64,000 nt of DNA. Source: Eunapius fragilis (taxonomy: Eukaryota; Porifera; Demospongiae; Spongillida; Spongillidae). This document shows positions 10,982 to 22,539 of this stretch, piece by piece (within the stretch, counting starts at the first letter, position 1; every line of letters begins with the position of its first letter). Location of the stretch: positions 4,655,183 through 4,719,182 of the forward strand of contig OY811985.1 of the NCBI GenBank assembly GCA_963681505.1, written 5' to 3'. The notes under the pieces were generated by a model, which was not told the origin of the DNA, searched no databases, and saw nothing but the letters and a program-made list of their open reading frames with translations. Made by a program: the position numbers and the translations under genes.

Positions 10982-11192
10982 TTATAAGAAAGCTGGTGAC
11001 ATATAGGATTGGAAGGCAAAAATGAAGGTAACAAGGGTCAAATAATAAGCACATTTGTAGGGCATTATGTTGTTTGTGTGCGAAAAATTGAACTATTTCA
11101 TTTTCCCTTATTATTTGGCCCTTGTTTCCTTCCTTTTTACACCACCATTGCCTTCCAATCCTATATGCCACCAACTTTCTCATTTTTAATCC
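10982..11192. mobile_element. Foldback element (MITE-like)
   Basis: The left arm AGAAAGCTGGTGACATATAG, continuing GATTGGAAGGCAAAAATGAA and AACAAGGGTCAAATAATAAG, is complementary, with indels, to the right arm at about 11100-11192. The reading frames on both strands simply read the two arms. Confidence 0.65.
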
Positions 11193-11530
11193 TTGTTCAA
11201 GGTACAAGTATTCAACATGCATACATATGGAGATTGTGTATTGACACGTATAAGTTTGTATATATAATGGTTCCTCCATCGCCCGCGCCCAAATCAGTTA
11301 TGTAGCCAATAGTTTGAGTCAGTACGCGTTTTTATATCAAAATAATAGTTGGAAACGGAAGTTCGGATCAGCAAAAACTGGCAGTGTACGGTATGACTAT
11401 TATATATTGCATACATCCCAGTGGTTTAAAACCATAGGCGATGATGACATTTGATATTTTTTATATAATAAACAATAAAATAAATGCACATATATACACG
11501 TTACTACACACGAACTTGCACAAAACTACC

Positions 11531-11845
11531 CTAGCCTTCAAGCAAGTCCATTGTTGTAGCCAACCTAGCATTGAAAGCACGGGCATTGGCTCGAACTAGT
11601 GTGAGGCTTAGTCTCCCATAGATGTTATTCAACATTATAGTCTTTGAGGAATGGCTTTGAGCCGCAAGTCGTGATGCGAGTTCTCCAAAAAACTGGCCTG
11701 CAGTTCTTCCCCAAGCACCAAACGTCTCCACCACTAATGGTACACACTTCCATCCCAATTCGGAGCAGATAGTATCATTGGATATATGCTTTCTCTCTTC
11801 TGTTTGCCTTGCTGCTGCACCTGCCACCACACCCGCTTCAGACAA
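11531..11845 (-). pseudogene. REL-ENDO retroelement C-terminal fragment, open frame
   Basis: The 104-residue minus-strand frame carries MSEAGVVAGAAA, CSELGWKCVPLVVETFGAWG and NIYGRLSLTLVRANARA, the family's C-terminal third. It is uninterrupted and ends at a stop, but lacks the upstream RPADxLV/KPAAFD catalytic block, so it is a 5'-truncated copy. Confidence 0.65.
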
Positions 11846-12149
11846 AATGTTTGATTTAATTTTATAATAATTATATTATTCCTCCACTATATACATGTAT
11901 ACATGATGTTAATAAACTAGTCCTATTAATAACTGTTACACTTTGAAAATCAAACCATAAAAATCAAGTTCTGCCTTATGTTACACAGGTATACATATGT
12001 AATAAAATGCCTAGTTACGTAGCCTTAATTAGATTTTATACTTTCCCAAAACAAAATTAATTAACTATTGCATATCATGTCACAGAAATCAAGTCAAATA
12101 TATCAAGATTCAATACATTATCATTATATACATTTTGAGATTGAAGGGG

Positions 12150-14583
12150 TCAGTTTAAGCTAGAAGAGTTACAAGCAATATCATCTACATCTTGTAGAGC
12201 AGCTCCTTCAGTAAAAACACATGCTAAAAGATGATCTTCCATTGACAACACCCACTAATAGCAGCATGTCTTTGGGGACAGGAGCGAACATTGTGCTGTC
12301 CACTGCAAAATGTGCATTTTACTATAGCTCTAAAGCCTCTCACTATTGGATCTGATTTGACCCAAAACTTTGTTAAAGCATCCGATAGATTATCTTGCTG
12401 TGTTGTTTTGCGAGCCAGCCTCTCTCGATATGTGCAAAGATTTTTGTTATTATGTTCTAGCGGTTCTTCAGACAGTACTAGTGTTCCTAAACCCCTTGAC
12501 TCATTTTTATGAATCAGTTTTGCAGAATGTGCTAGAACCTGATGAACAGATGGTGTAAAGGCTCCGCACTAGCACAGGCAAACCGGACCATCCACATTGT
12601 AAATTTGGTAAGCGAATAGGGATCACTGTTACCAACTGATTAAATTCATTGAACACAGCGGGTCGATCCGGTTTGCTTTTGCTAGTGTGGAAACGCCTTA
12701 AATCTGAAGGTAGGCCAATGAGTGACATGTTTGATTGAGGTCTCCTTGCAGAGTTGGTCAAGCTGCTCAGTGTTGACTGTTTGCTTTGACGAAATAGCTC
12801 TCAAAATGACAGAAAAGTTTGTCATAAATTCACCAAACACTTGTCTGTCACACTCTCCAACAGACCTGACTTTAAGGGGTACACAATCAATCAGTACCGG
12901 ACGGTTCTTCACATCAAAAAAGCACTTTCGTGCTATATTCCCAGTGGTAGTGGTGCCACCTGCTCCTACACTGTCTGGTGTGTCTACCCAGTTTTTTCTT
13001 TTATCAATTCTCTTACCCGCTTCTTGGCCACATCAACTCGAGCAGCTTGTTGTTGATTCTCCTTCCATGCTGTGACCCCTGCATTCAACTTATAGATGAT
13101 CTTCAAGCAGTATTCTAACCCCTCAGCAGTGCATGAAGAATAGGAAAAGTATAAACATCAAATGATGTTATAGGCTTTTGTGTTAAGCCCATTTGTTCAT
13201 CATAGTCTCCTCTGTGTTTGGAAATATCCCCATCTACTTCTAAACATTCATAAAGAGCCTTCAAAGTTACAATGTCAACATTCTCCATTTCAAAGCCTTC
13301 CTTAATCTGTTCCACTGAAACAGAATCCTAATCTGAAAAAGAGCAAAGGATACAAAATGCTCCTCCTCTTCCCAGCAGCAGTTTTTGCATTTTCCCATCA
13401 TTCATTGACCTGATAGATTGAATATCGCTTTTCCTCATCGTCAATTATCACACCACTCTTGTGCAACTCTTCAATATCTTTCAACAGGAGGAACAATTGT
13501 GCTCAGCAACACTTTGTCTTCTTTCCCCATTGTGATGAGAATTGGCCGAGCAGCATCAGGGCTATTAGGAGCACCTTCCCTCCATACCACACCACTCTCA
13601 CTTGTGCTTGCTTGCTCTTGATACTTGTATGGGCACCCACATCCTGGGTCCCCACATTGTCTTTCTGATCGTATATAGCATGCCTCCCAGAACCATCGAG
13701 GCCTTCTTTTGCTGTCATTGTGTAAATTCCAGGCTGCAATTGTAGGAGTATTATCAATCGCTGGAAGTGGATTCGTACTGATTCAATGAGGCTTAAAGTG
13801 ACTCTTGTTGCATCACTTGCAAAATGAATCATGTGCATAATTTTGTTCTTATGTTGCATGATCTTGTGATGAGCTGGTAAGCTGACCCTCTGCTTTAAAT
13901 CGTGTCTTAAACTAGTATATGCCGATCAACCAAGCTTATATGTCGAAAGCATGTGGAGTGATTCAACTAAGCTAAGTTCCGTGTCTACTGATTCTGAGTT
14001 GAAAAACTTCATGCCACCTCTATCATGAGTATAATTTTCCTAGAAAATAAGTCAGTAATACAAAAAAGTTTAACATTTATCTGTGCAATAGATATCCTAA
14101 CAGTTGTGTGGTTGTGATCATCTGCTTTTCAGCTTCCACCCTCAACTGTGAAAGCAATGCATCAGTTCTCCTCTTTGCATGCTGTTGGCTGACCTTGTCT
14201 AAAGGGCTTAGTGGTGTAAGACCTTTCTCTACCTCCTACAACAGCTGGAGGACTTTCCGGACTCTCTTTACACGAGGAAGCTGATGATAAAGGTGTATCC
14301 TGATTTTCTAGAATTGTAGCAGGCTCATAGAATACTTCTGTCTGGTAGGAGAGAAAAGCTTCTTTTGTCTTATCTAGCTTTTTAGCTCGACTCAGCTTAC
14401 TCTACTTATTCCTCAATAGACCCACTCGATTAGCCCAGTACTTTCTCAGCTTATTAACTTCCTCCTTTTCGCAAAGAAGACCTTTGTCACTGAAAAACAA
14501 GCCTGCAGCCTCCCAGTCGCTTTTAAACTTCTTTACGTATTCATCATAAGCTTCCAATTGCAGATATTTCTCTTTTCTGCCAT
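12150..14583 (-). pseudogene. RAG1-core-like DDE transposase pseudogene
   Basis: Minus-strand coding remnants run in RAG1 core order. Start MAEKRKYLQLEAYDEY at 14583; coiled-coil-like region; TMTAKEGLDGSG near 13690 (RAG1 D600-type motif); APNSPDAARPILITMGKEDK near 13550-13600 (RAG1 also has PNS then a D/E segment); AFCILC near 13350 (CxxC); KPITSFDVYTFPILHALLRG near 13130-13180 (region of D708, but the aspartate seems absent); TTGNIARKCFF near 12930; VHQVLAH near 12535 (H-x4-H); LSEEPLEHNNKNL near 12460 (E962-type glutamate); and C-x2-C-x3-H-x4-C near 12280-12310. The CxxC and H-x4-H pairs match the RAG1 zinc site, and the tail resembles the CCGHC tail of amphioxus RAG1-like proteins (memory). 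There are several frameshifts and stops, plus a MITE at 12559-12698. No terminal repeats or RAG2-like kelch gene were seen. It could be Transib-like, RAG1L, or a sister lineage. The 3' end is uncertain (12150 or 12224, depending on frame). Confidence 0.75.
12559..12698. mobile_element. 140-bp MITE inserted in the RAG1-like pseudogene
   Basis: The ends are imperfect inverted repeats: AGGCTCCGCACTAGCACAGG at the left and the complement of AGGCGTTTCCACACTAGCAA at the right. TAA flanks both sides (12556-12558 and 12699-12701), a Harbinger-type duplication. Removing the element plus one TAA leaves the pseudogene frame continuous at that point, so the insertion came after the coding sequence existed. 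A related element lies at 38786-38900. Confidence 0.75.
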
Positions 14584-15980
14584 GCCAATGGAGACACTAG
14601 AAGTAGTTTCCGCGGAATAGCACGCTTGCACGTTAATGTAACGTAACTAGTCAAAAACCCAAGCAATCGAACAGAACTTCGCATAAAACAAGAGACTACG
14701 AATACACATGCGTGCACAACACAAAATAGCGCACGGACAGCGCACAGCTTCCACAAAAGAACAAAGACGGCGCAGCCTGCCTGTGGTAGAGCAGCTATTC
14801 CAAAGCGTAGGACATAGCCCCACCTACCTAGTTATTATGAAAATTATTTGTAAATCAGTCACCGCGTTTGAACGTAAGCAGCAGCGCTAAACGAGAAATC
14901 GGTTAGAGTCGGCTACTTCGGTGTTTTGGCAACACATAGGAAAATCTATGTGTATTTTATACTTCCTACATTACGTCCTAGAATTGTCTAGAAAAGTGCT
15001 GGAAGTCGGTATTTAGGAAACGTTTTCACGTATAAAGACCCCTTCTGTAAGACTGTAACCCCCCCTGACAAAAGATTAAAAAATATACACCCTGGTTATT
15101 TCTGTGCTATCTGGTTTTTGCATAGCCATACATGTGGTAGACGGCTCACAGTAGCCATAATTCAATAGCAACCTTAACCCTCTGGACAATACCCTGATCA
15201 TTCTTCATTTTTATGAAGGTATATCATTTAATATTAACCCCTAAAAGCAAATTTTACAATTGATAGTAGCCATAATTCCATCACAAGGACGCTGGATATC
15301 TTAACCCCTGGACAATACCCTGATCGTTTATCTTTATATTTCCAAAAAGGTGAAATCATCCAGGTAGAGTATATTCACAGTGACTTCATTTAAGTCCTTT
15401 CGATGCATATCCCTTGCAATCTGCTTCACTTAACCTACTCACACACACCCCTCCCCCTTTCCCAGACATCCATATTAAACCCCCCTGGACAGCCTCTCGT
15501 TTTCATCCACCCCCCCATGTGCACTTATTTACTGGAACAGCCCAATGTCATCATCCTAGACCACTATGTACATGCATCTTCTATCTTGTTGGTGAAATTA
15601 GCATGCACTCGTCTGCATGTGTATTCCATGCAGGCTTCGCTTGCGTTCCTAATATGCATTACTAACCTCATGGGGGGAAGTTGTTCACAGCTTTCTACAA
15701 TCGGGCTGCTTTCCCGAGGCAAGGATGGTTACATTAAACTCGAGATCGAAATAAAAGCTTTTTTTTTTTTTTAGTACTGGTAATTGAAGCGCTAAAATTT
15801 GAGTTTGTTATACTCAAGTTGTTCACACTCGTGAACTGATTTCACCACCCCAATGATTCTTTGATTAAATGATGAGTGAGTAAAAATTGATTGAGCAATG
15901 GCGGGTGTATGTATATTAATTGCATGTATTGGTTGGCTTGACTTGGTATGCACAATATATAGTACAGGGCTCATTCTCAC
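14584..15980. other. Intergenic DNA with short direct duplications
   Basis: A segment at 15150-15215 with CAGTAGCCATAATTC and GGACAATACCCTGATC is repeated at 15264-15335. A poly-T run is at 15760-15772. No RAG1-type signal sequence or terminal repeat was recognised upstream of the pseudogene, and no gene was seen. Confidence 0.5.
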
Positions 15981-16083
15981 CCCCTCATCCTCACCCACTC
16001 CTCTCCCTCATCCTTACCCAATCCCTATCCCTCATCCTCATCCACCCCTCATCCTCACCCACTCCCTCTCCCTCATCCTCACT
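15978..16083. repeat. Pyrimidine-rich short tandem repeat
   Basis: CTCATCCTCACCCACTCC-like units alternate with CTCATCCTTACCC and CTATCCCTCATCC over about 105 bp. No gene is involved. Confidence 0.75.
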
Positions 16084-16089
16084 GTGTAG

Positions 16090-16800
16090 AAAGGAAGTAA
16101 CAAAAGTTGATTGTAAATATAAGCTTTTTTTGCATGTAATTGAGTACATCAGTGCATGACTGTTATTTCTATGCATACACTAAATGTGAGGGTTCACTAT
16201 AATGATCATATTATATTCCTTACAGCACAACTGTTGCTTGCTATTAGTTCATATCAAACTAATAAAAGTTAAGTCTGATTTCTACATAGGCATAGCGGAT
16301 GTACACACTAAAGACTTCAAACATAATTAGCTGCATTTTTTAAACAGTGACTAAATTGCAAACAATGTAAAATTTAATTTAAAAAGAAAATTTTTTTTCT
16401 GACTCCCCTTCCCTTCATAGTTCTATTTCAGTGCTTGACAACATATCTAGAATACCCCAGAATGAGTTCTACAACATTCTGACATGGTTTCCCTGGTTTA
16501 TTCCTGCTGGTACATTGAGGGTCCACTCATTCACACTCAGTACGTTTCACCATGAAATCACTGGTACTAAGGGCAAAACATAATCTTACAGTGACAAATG
16601 AATGTGGGAATGTTTTTTATTTTATTATTCATCACTAACAGGGCACATTTGTTACAGTGATAAAGTTTTAGGTCAATTGGACTTGGTCTTGTTTTTGCAT
16701 TTATCAATTACTGTTTCATTGTGCTAAAAACTCATTCATTGCACATGTGAAAGTTTCATATAAATTGCAGGTACCATCAAATGCATCAGTCTATTGTGGT
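16090..16800. other. AT-rich spacer, no gene seen
   Basis: No conserved coding, RNA gene or repeat could be supported on either strand. Confidence 0.5.
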
Positions 16801-16841
16801 ATATTATTCGTCAATACCTCTGCAAATATTAAGAACACTAA

Positions 16842-17010
16842 CAGGGCACCCTTGTATGTGTACTCTGATAGGGCTGTAACATGCCACCCTTGTATGTTTA
16901 CGATAGGGTTGTAACATGACACCTTTGTATGCGTATGATGGGGTTATAACATGGCACTCTTGTATGCGTATGATGGGGTTGTAACATGACACGCTTGTAC
17001 GTGAACACTG
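16842..17010. repeat. About 45-bp degenerate tandem repeat
   Basis: Four units of GTAACATG(A/C)CAC(C/T)CTTGTATG followed by a GATGGGGTT-like piece. The minus-strand open frame across it is a by-product. Confidence 0.7.
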
Positions 17011-17260
17011 ATATGGCTGGTAACATTTTGACCCTGGTAATTCAATATAAACCATCACCCAGTAAAAGAAACAGAAGTTACACTCATTGATTCCTGTATA
17101 GATATGGTACAAGTGGTGGTATGAGATAATGGGATAAACAGCGTGCAAAATGATGTGCCCAGTAATGGGGGTCAAGGGTCACTATGTGTTATAAAGCCCT
17201 ACTGCCTGCAAGACTTTGTTTTGACCACATACTTCACTCATAAAAAATACTGTTCTTTTC

Positions 17261-17439
17261 TTAGTACCGTAGAATACCAGATTTAACGACCCCTTACGTG
17301 AGACCCTAAAAAAAATGGCATGTCTTTGAAATGAGCGTATCTCCAAAACACTTCATGCCACCGCATACCTATGTGGTGGCGTGAAGGGTTTTGGAGATAC
17401 GCTTAATGGGTCGTTAAATCTGGTATTCTATGGTACTAA
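17261..17439. mobile_element. Foldback MITE, about 180 bp
   Basis: The left arm TTAGTACCGTAGAATACCAG continuing ATTTAACGACCC pairs with the right arm, whose complement reads TTAGTACCATAGAATACCAG. The inner arms around GCGTATCTCCAAAAC also pair, leaving a loop near 17352. It has no coding capacity. Confidence 0.75.
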
Positions 17440-17861
17440 CCTTGCAGCCCATCCAACTAGTGTCTAACATCAAGTAGCTTGACATGTCTGTATAAGGTTC
17501 TTAAATAGGCCATGAACATTTTGACCAAGGTGGGGGTTTTTTTTTAGGAGTGGATCCAGGCACTGTACAAATGTTGTATGAGCTACATTTACATTGTGCA
17601 AACTGCTCTTCATTTCATCATTATTCCAAAATCGAGACATGTAACAGTCCCATCACCACCATGTTACCAATACTACAAAAATGAAAGGTAGAACTGATGC
17701 TTGTTACCCATGTGCACTTGATGTGCAAAATTTGATTGGAGTCCTTGTCAACTTGTGCAAGTTTGATTTCTACTAAATGTTCATGTAATGATTGCTCTCA
17801 ATCACAAACGCTGCAATTAAACGTTTCCTGTGGTAAGAAACGTACATCATAACATAAGGCA

Positions 17862-18025
17862 GATTGCAACCCCCAACCTCCCCAACTCTCCAACTTCTCA
17901 GCTCTCCAGCTCCCCATCTCCCCAACTCCCTAACTCCAAACTCTTCAGCTCCCCTAACTCCCAACTCCTCAACCCCACAACTCTCCAACTCCCCAACTCC
18001 CCAGCTAACCCACTCCTCAACTTCA
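17862..18025. repeat. Pyrimidine-rich CCAACTCC tandem repeat
   Basis: Imperfect units of about 9 bp (CCCCAACTC, CTCCAACTT, CCCCAGCTC) form a strand-asymmetric tract that yields chance frames on both strands. Confidence 0.8.
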
Positions 18026-18029
18026 CCAA

Positions 18030-20030
18030 CTCCCACCAGCTCATTATCTGCTTCTTATCTCTTCTGATCTCCATCCATTGCCCTTCCAACGCACCACCCC
18101 ATCCACAAATAATAAGAAAAGATTTTGCATGCGAACACCCAAGGCACAGATAAGCACTGTTAGGATGTGCTCCAAGCAAAATTAACTTGTGAAACAAATA
18201 TGAGAGACATGCAGCACAAAAAAACCACACTCTACTTATCCGAGGAGTTGAGCAGGAATCTTTCTCCTTTACTAAGAACCTGCATTGACAAACAGGAACA
18301 CTATCATAACCCAGAAATTTGAACTATAGTCCACAAAATCAAGAAATTTATTTTCAATGCCTGCCACTCTGACCTTGATGACATTGCACCATGACTATGT
18401 ATGTATTAACCTGATTGTGCATTAAATATTTGTATGTGTGGGTTTTGCGTGTCTTAGACTAGTCATCTTTGGTTTAACCCCCAGTATTTCTGCTACAAAC
18501 ATGCTGTCTAGCTCTGAACATGACCAGTTCTCAAAATTCCAGCCTTAGAATTATGAAGCAGTTGGCAGTGAGCATGGGGTGGGGAGGAGAAGGGGGAGAG
18601 GCTATCTAGGAGGTCCATGAGTGGCCACGTGTTTAATCTGGCATGCTGCTAGACAGCGAGTCTGGGATTGATGTGAGATTCACTGCTTGCAGTGTGCTCC
18701 CTAAACTTATGCAAACACTGGTTAAACTTATGGCAATCTAACCTGCTATACAAAGAGCCTGCATGGCTTCTACTTCACAGAACCTTTAACTCCAATATCT
18801 GAATTATGGTTTTATCCTCCTTTTTCATCCATTTGCACTAGGGATTAAGGGGTGTGATATAGGTAACTGTCTTGATACCATTAAACCACCCTTCTAAATT
18901 TTCTGCATCCACAGTGATGCCCTCCTGAAATTAAACTTCCCTTGACCCCTAAAATACACAATAATATATTCAAAGTAATCAATCATGTATTAAGTGTGAT
19001 GACAAGCCAGAAATGAATTCTTTTAACTGCACCTCTATTAATAACTAAAAATTATACATATAACATCTGAGTGCAATTTACACATTACTGATTTACACTG
19101 TAAATTCAGCCTGACTGATACATGTAATATAATTAATTTTTGATATTAAAATTAAGACTGCTTTTAAATTGAAGTTGGGAGTGGGCAGTTGCATACAAGG
19201 GTCTACTGATTGATGCCATAAAGATTATACAGATGCAATCTCATGTTGCGCTGATTTTGCTTTACTACAGAAAGAGAAACCAACCACATAAAACACCAAT
19301 CAGCACAATTGACCACCAACTGGTCTGCTGTGATTTAAGTTATGAATGTAAGCATTTGGTGTCAGTAACTGGTTTTTTAAACAGTAGGTACTTTTTATTG
19401 GGTACTTGGAATGAGAAGTGAATAATAAGCCAGTTATTCAATATGGAGATTATACATATACTTTCCCCTCCCATATTACTAGTTTTGTTTCACAATGCAC
19501 AAACCTGAACTATTTACATTCCTCGAGTAGCCATCTCCAACCCTCAGCATACAGGTGTTGCACACATCAGCTCTACCACACTACTTGTGCCACATTTTTA
19601 GACACATTATGCATGGAGTAGAGTGACACACTGCAGCAAGTATCTCCCCCACCTTCTGGGAATAGTCTGAGCCCCACACACATTCAGGCCGCACGTTTAA
19701 ACTCTGCTTCCAAGCATTGCATATAGGGAGGAATGTGCATATATTTGGTGTCCATTAAAATTTGATCCCTCAATGCAGTTGATTATACACCCGAGGGCTC
19801 AGCAGATATGAACGAGCATTAACGCACACAGCAGTGCTAGACTTGCAATATTCTTGTACAATGAACGTAGCACCACTACACTCAAGACCACCACACAGTC
19901 TCAGGCCCTTCACTTCTGATTACAGCCCACTCACAGTAAATCACCAGCAATAACCACCATCACTGCAACGCGCTCATAGTATCATAGCACCACCGCTCCA
20001 TCCTTCATTGCACCATATCGTCACATTCAT
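18030..20030. other. Gene-free AT-rich stretch
   Basis: About 2 kb in which no conserved coding, RNA gene or ordered repeat was recognised. GC content and k-mers look like ordinary intergenic DNA. Confidence 0.45.
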
Positions 20031-20084
20031 AACTCCCCTGCTCTCCAACTATAGCACCACTCATAGCACTGCTGAACCTCCTCA

Positions 20085-20447
20085 TCATAGCACCACTGCA
20101 CCCCATCTATACCACCACTGCACCCCATCTATAGCACCACTGCACCCCATCTATAGCACCACTGCACCCCATCTATAGCACCACTGCACCCCATCTATAG
20201 CACCACTGCACCCCATCTATAGCATCACTGCACCCCATCTATAGCACCACTGCACCCCATCTATAGCACCACTGCACCCCATCTATAGCACCACTGCACC
20301 CCATCTATAGCATCACTGCACCCCATCTACAGCACCACTGCACCCCATCTATAGCACCACTGCACCCCATCTATAGCATCACTGCACCCCATCTACAGCA
20401 CCACTGCACCCCATCTATAGCACCACTGCACCCCATCTATAGTACCA
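20085..20447. repeat. 22-bp minisatellite, about 16 units
   Basis: Units of ACCACTGCACCCCATCTATA plus GC repeat about sixteen times. Variants with ATCACTG or CTACAGC recur in phase, for example at 20310-20345 and 20375-20410, so multi-unit blocks were duplicated. Confidence 0.95.
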
Positions 20448-20539
20448 CCCATCTCTGGTACCTTGCCCAGCACCATTGGCAATTCTTTACTCACTCCACT
20501 ATTTAAGATCTTATTCCCAAGAGAAGCCCACCATGAGGT

Positions 20540-20735
20540 ACAACCATCTGCAGAGGTCACAAAGTGCACAAATGATTGAGTAACACTTCTAAGGAGTTGA
20601 CATAGCAGCAACTCCCAAAGGTACATGTGATGATTACTGCCAGTCAGGAATGTGAGCTTGTACAAAAACATTGGTCATAGGGGTTACATAACACACCAAA
20701 ATGTTATGTAACACGGCCCCTATAACTACTAAAGG
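20540..20735. repeat. Segmental duplicate, copy 1
   Basis: AATGATTGAGTAACACTTCT through GGCACC matches 21846-22035 in the same orientation with scattered changes. A short foldback ATAGGGGTTACATAACAC / GTTATGTAACACGGCCCC lies inside both copies. Confidence 0.8.
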
Positions 20736-20836
20736 GCACCCCAAAACATGCACGCTATTTGGAATGTTGCATCTGTTGAAGCACTACAAATATCTACCTC
20801 TAAGATAGTTCCTAAATCACCCCCCCCCCAATGTGT

Positions 20837-21008
<172 letters not shown>

Positions 21009-21288
21009 CCTTTGTCCTGGTTCCGTTCCTTGCAGTACAGGACACAGCAATGAAGATTTGAACTCCCAGTGTAAAAAGTATAATTAATATATATAATACC
21101 TTTTTCATTATATTTACACGTATTCGCGCACCAAACGAAAGCACTTGTTTGGTGCGCACCATGCCATACATAGCGGACCGTACGTATTAAATGATCGACA
21201 ACAATCAGGCAAGGTCTGCACACATTTCAGGCATGTTAGCAGTGTTATTAACCAATCAGATCAAACTTTTTGAGCAGCTTCAAACCAT

Positions 21289-21489
21289 TAATTGGGACAG
21301 TGTCCAGCAAAATCACCCTTCTGGATAGTTTTTCAAGTTTTCATTTCCAAACAGCTTCTATCCTTACGCATCCTAAATTGGACTATCCATCATAAAGTTA
21401 TTAGGCACTGAATTTATAATTAGCCATACATTTCAATGCGAGCGTTTAAAGTATCATAAGGGTGATTTTGCTGGACACTGTTCCAATTA
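21289..21489 (+). mobile_element. MITE of the 'ACAGTGTCCAGCAAAATCAC' family
   Basis: The terminal inverted repeats are clear: GGGACAGTGTCCAGCAAAAT(CACCCTT) at the left and the complement, ending TGGACACTGTTCC, at the right, both flanked by TAATT/AATTA. The interior of about 150 bp matches the inverted copy at 5150-5390. It has no coding. Confidence 0.8.
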
Positions 21490-21544
21490 TTATCATTTAA
21501 TGCAATAGAAGCATGCAGTTAAAACTGGATACATCTGGTGAGGA

Positions 21545-21668
21545 TGGGTGGCGTTGGCTTCCCCAGATGGAGGTTCAGCCTGTTGTATGATGTTAGACAG
21601 CACTACTGAATTGGGCCTGCAAGTTAAGGCAGCGAACCGAGAGGCTAGCTGGGAAATAACTTCCGTTT
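21545..21668 (-). pseudogene. REL-ENDO retroelement fragment
   Basis: The minus strand reads SQLASRFAALTCRPNSVVLS, then a degraded LYGRLNL-like block, and ends in a tail (GCATGCAGTTAAAACTGGA on the plus strand) shared with the copies at 22535 and 26425. The shared tail marks the element's 3' end. Confidence 0.65.
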
Positions 21669-21845
21669 CTTATTATCTCCTGGCTAATGTGGGCGAACAA
21701 TTCGGTTGTATAAACACCTTAGCTTAGTCACACGCTCAGCTGTTACCATACACGCTTGCTCAAGCGACAAAGCTCGTCTGTAGCTTGGAATGGCTTGGAA
21801 TGTCGGTTTTGACTGGACCCGCCAATAATTTTGCTCCCAGAGGTA

Positions 21846-22150
21846 CATAAATGATTGAGTAACACTTCTAAGGAGTTGAAATAGCAGCAACTCCCAAAGG
21901 TACGTGTTTAAATTACTGCCAGTCAGGAATGTGAGCACGTACAAAAACGTTTAGCCTTAAATGGTCATAGGGGTTACATAACACATCAAAATGTTATGTA
22001 ACACGGCTCCCTATAACTACTTAAGGGCACCGCAAAACATGTACACTTGCGTACACAATACATTTTTCATCGTTACTATCCAAGTCTGTACATATTTTGT
22101 TAGCAGTGTGTTCAGTTCAAACATTTTGAGCAGCTTCAAATCATCTACAC
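21846..22150. repeat. Segmental duplicate, copy 2
   Basis: The first 190 bp match 20540-20735. A further piece containing TTTTGAGCAGCTTCAAA matches 21255-21285, so the duplicated unit originally extended beyond the copy-1 block. Confidence 0.75.
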
Positions 22151-22539
22151 AATTTTAAAAAAACTTCAATCCTATGCACACAAAAATAGTCACCATTTAA
22201 TACAAGACTAATTAAAATAATAATATGACACGTTCTCAAGGCTTGCATCCCACATTGCCATCAGCCAGTCCAAACCAAAGTCAGTGGTGACTGAAATATA
22301 TGGCTGATCCCCAGTCCTTTCAATTTCTTTTACAGAGAGTGTCGGTGCTGCAGCTTTTTGGTCCATAACTAAGCCTTGAGGATGAATAGTTTAAATGTAG
22401 TTGTTAATTGTTTTAAGTAGTTGGACTGTAGGTTATTGTGGCTGGCCCTATTTGGACTTTTGTTTTTTAGTGTTGTGTTCATCATTATTTTTCATTGATT
22501 ATTGTAAAGTGAATGCAACAGAGTACAAACACAAACAAA

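Noticed and set aside
14584..14960. RAG-type terminal signal beside the RAG1-like pseudogene
   Set aside because: No CACAGTG/CACWATG heptamer-like inverted pair could be seen flanking 12150-14583; absence by eye is not proof.
12000..15000. A RAG2-like kelch gene near the RAG1-like sequence
   Set aside because: No kelch-like repeats (GG plus Y/W spacing) were found on either strand.
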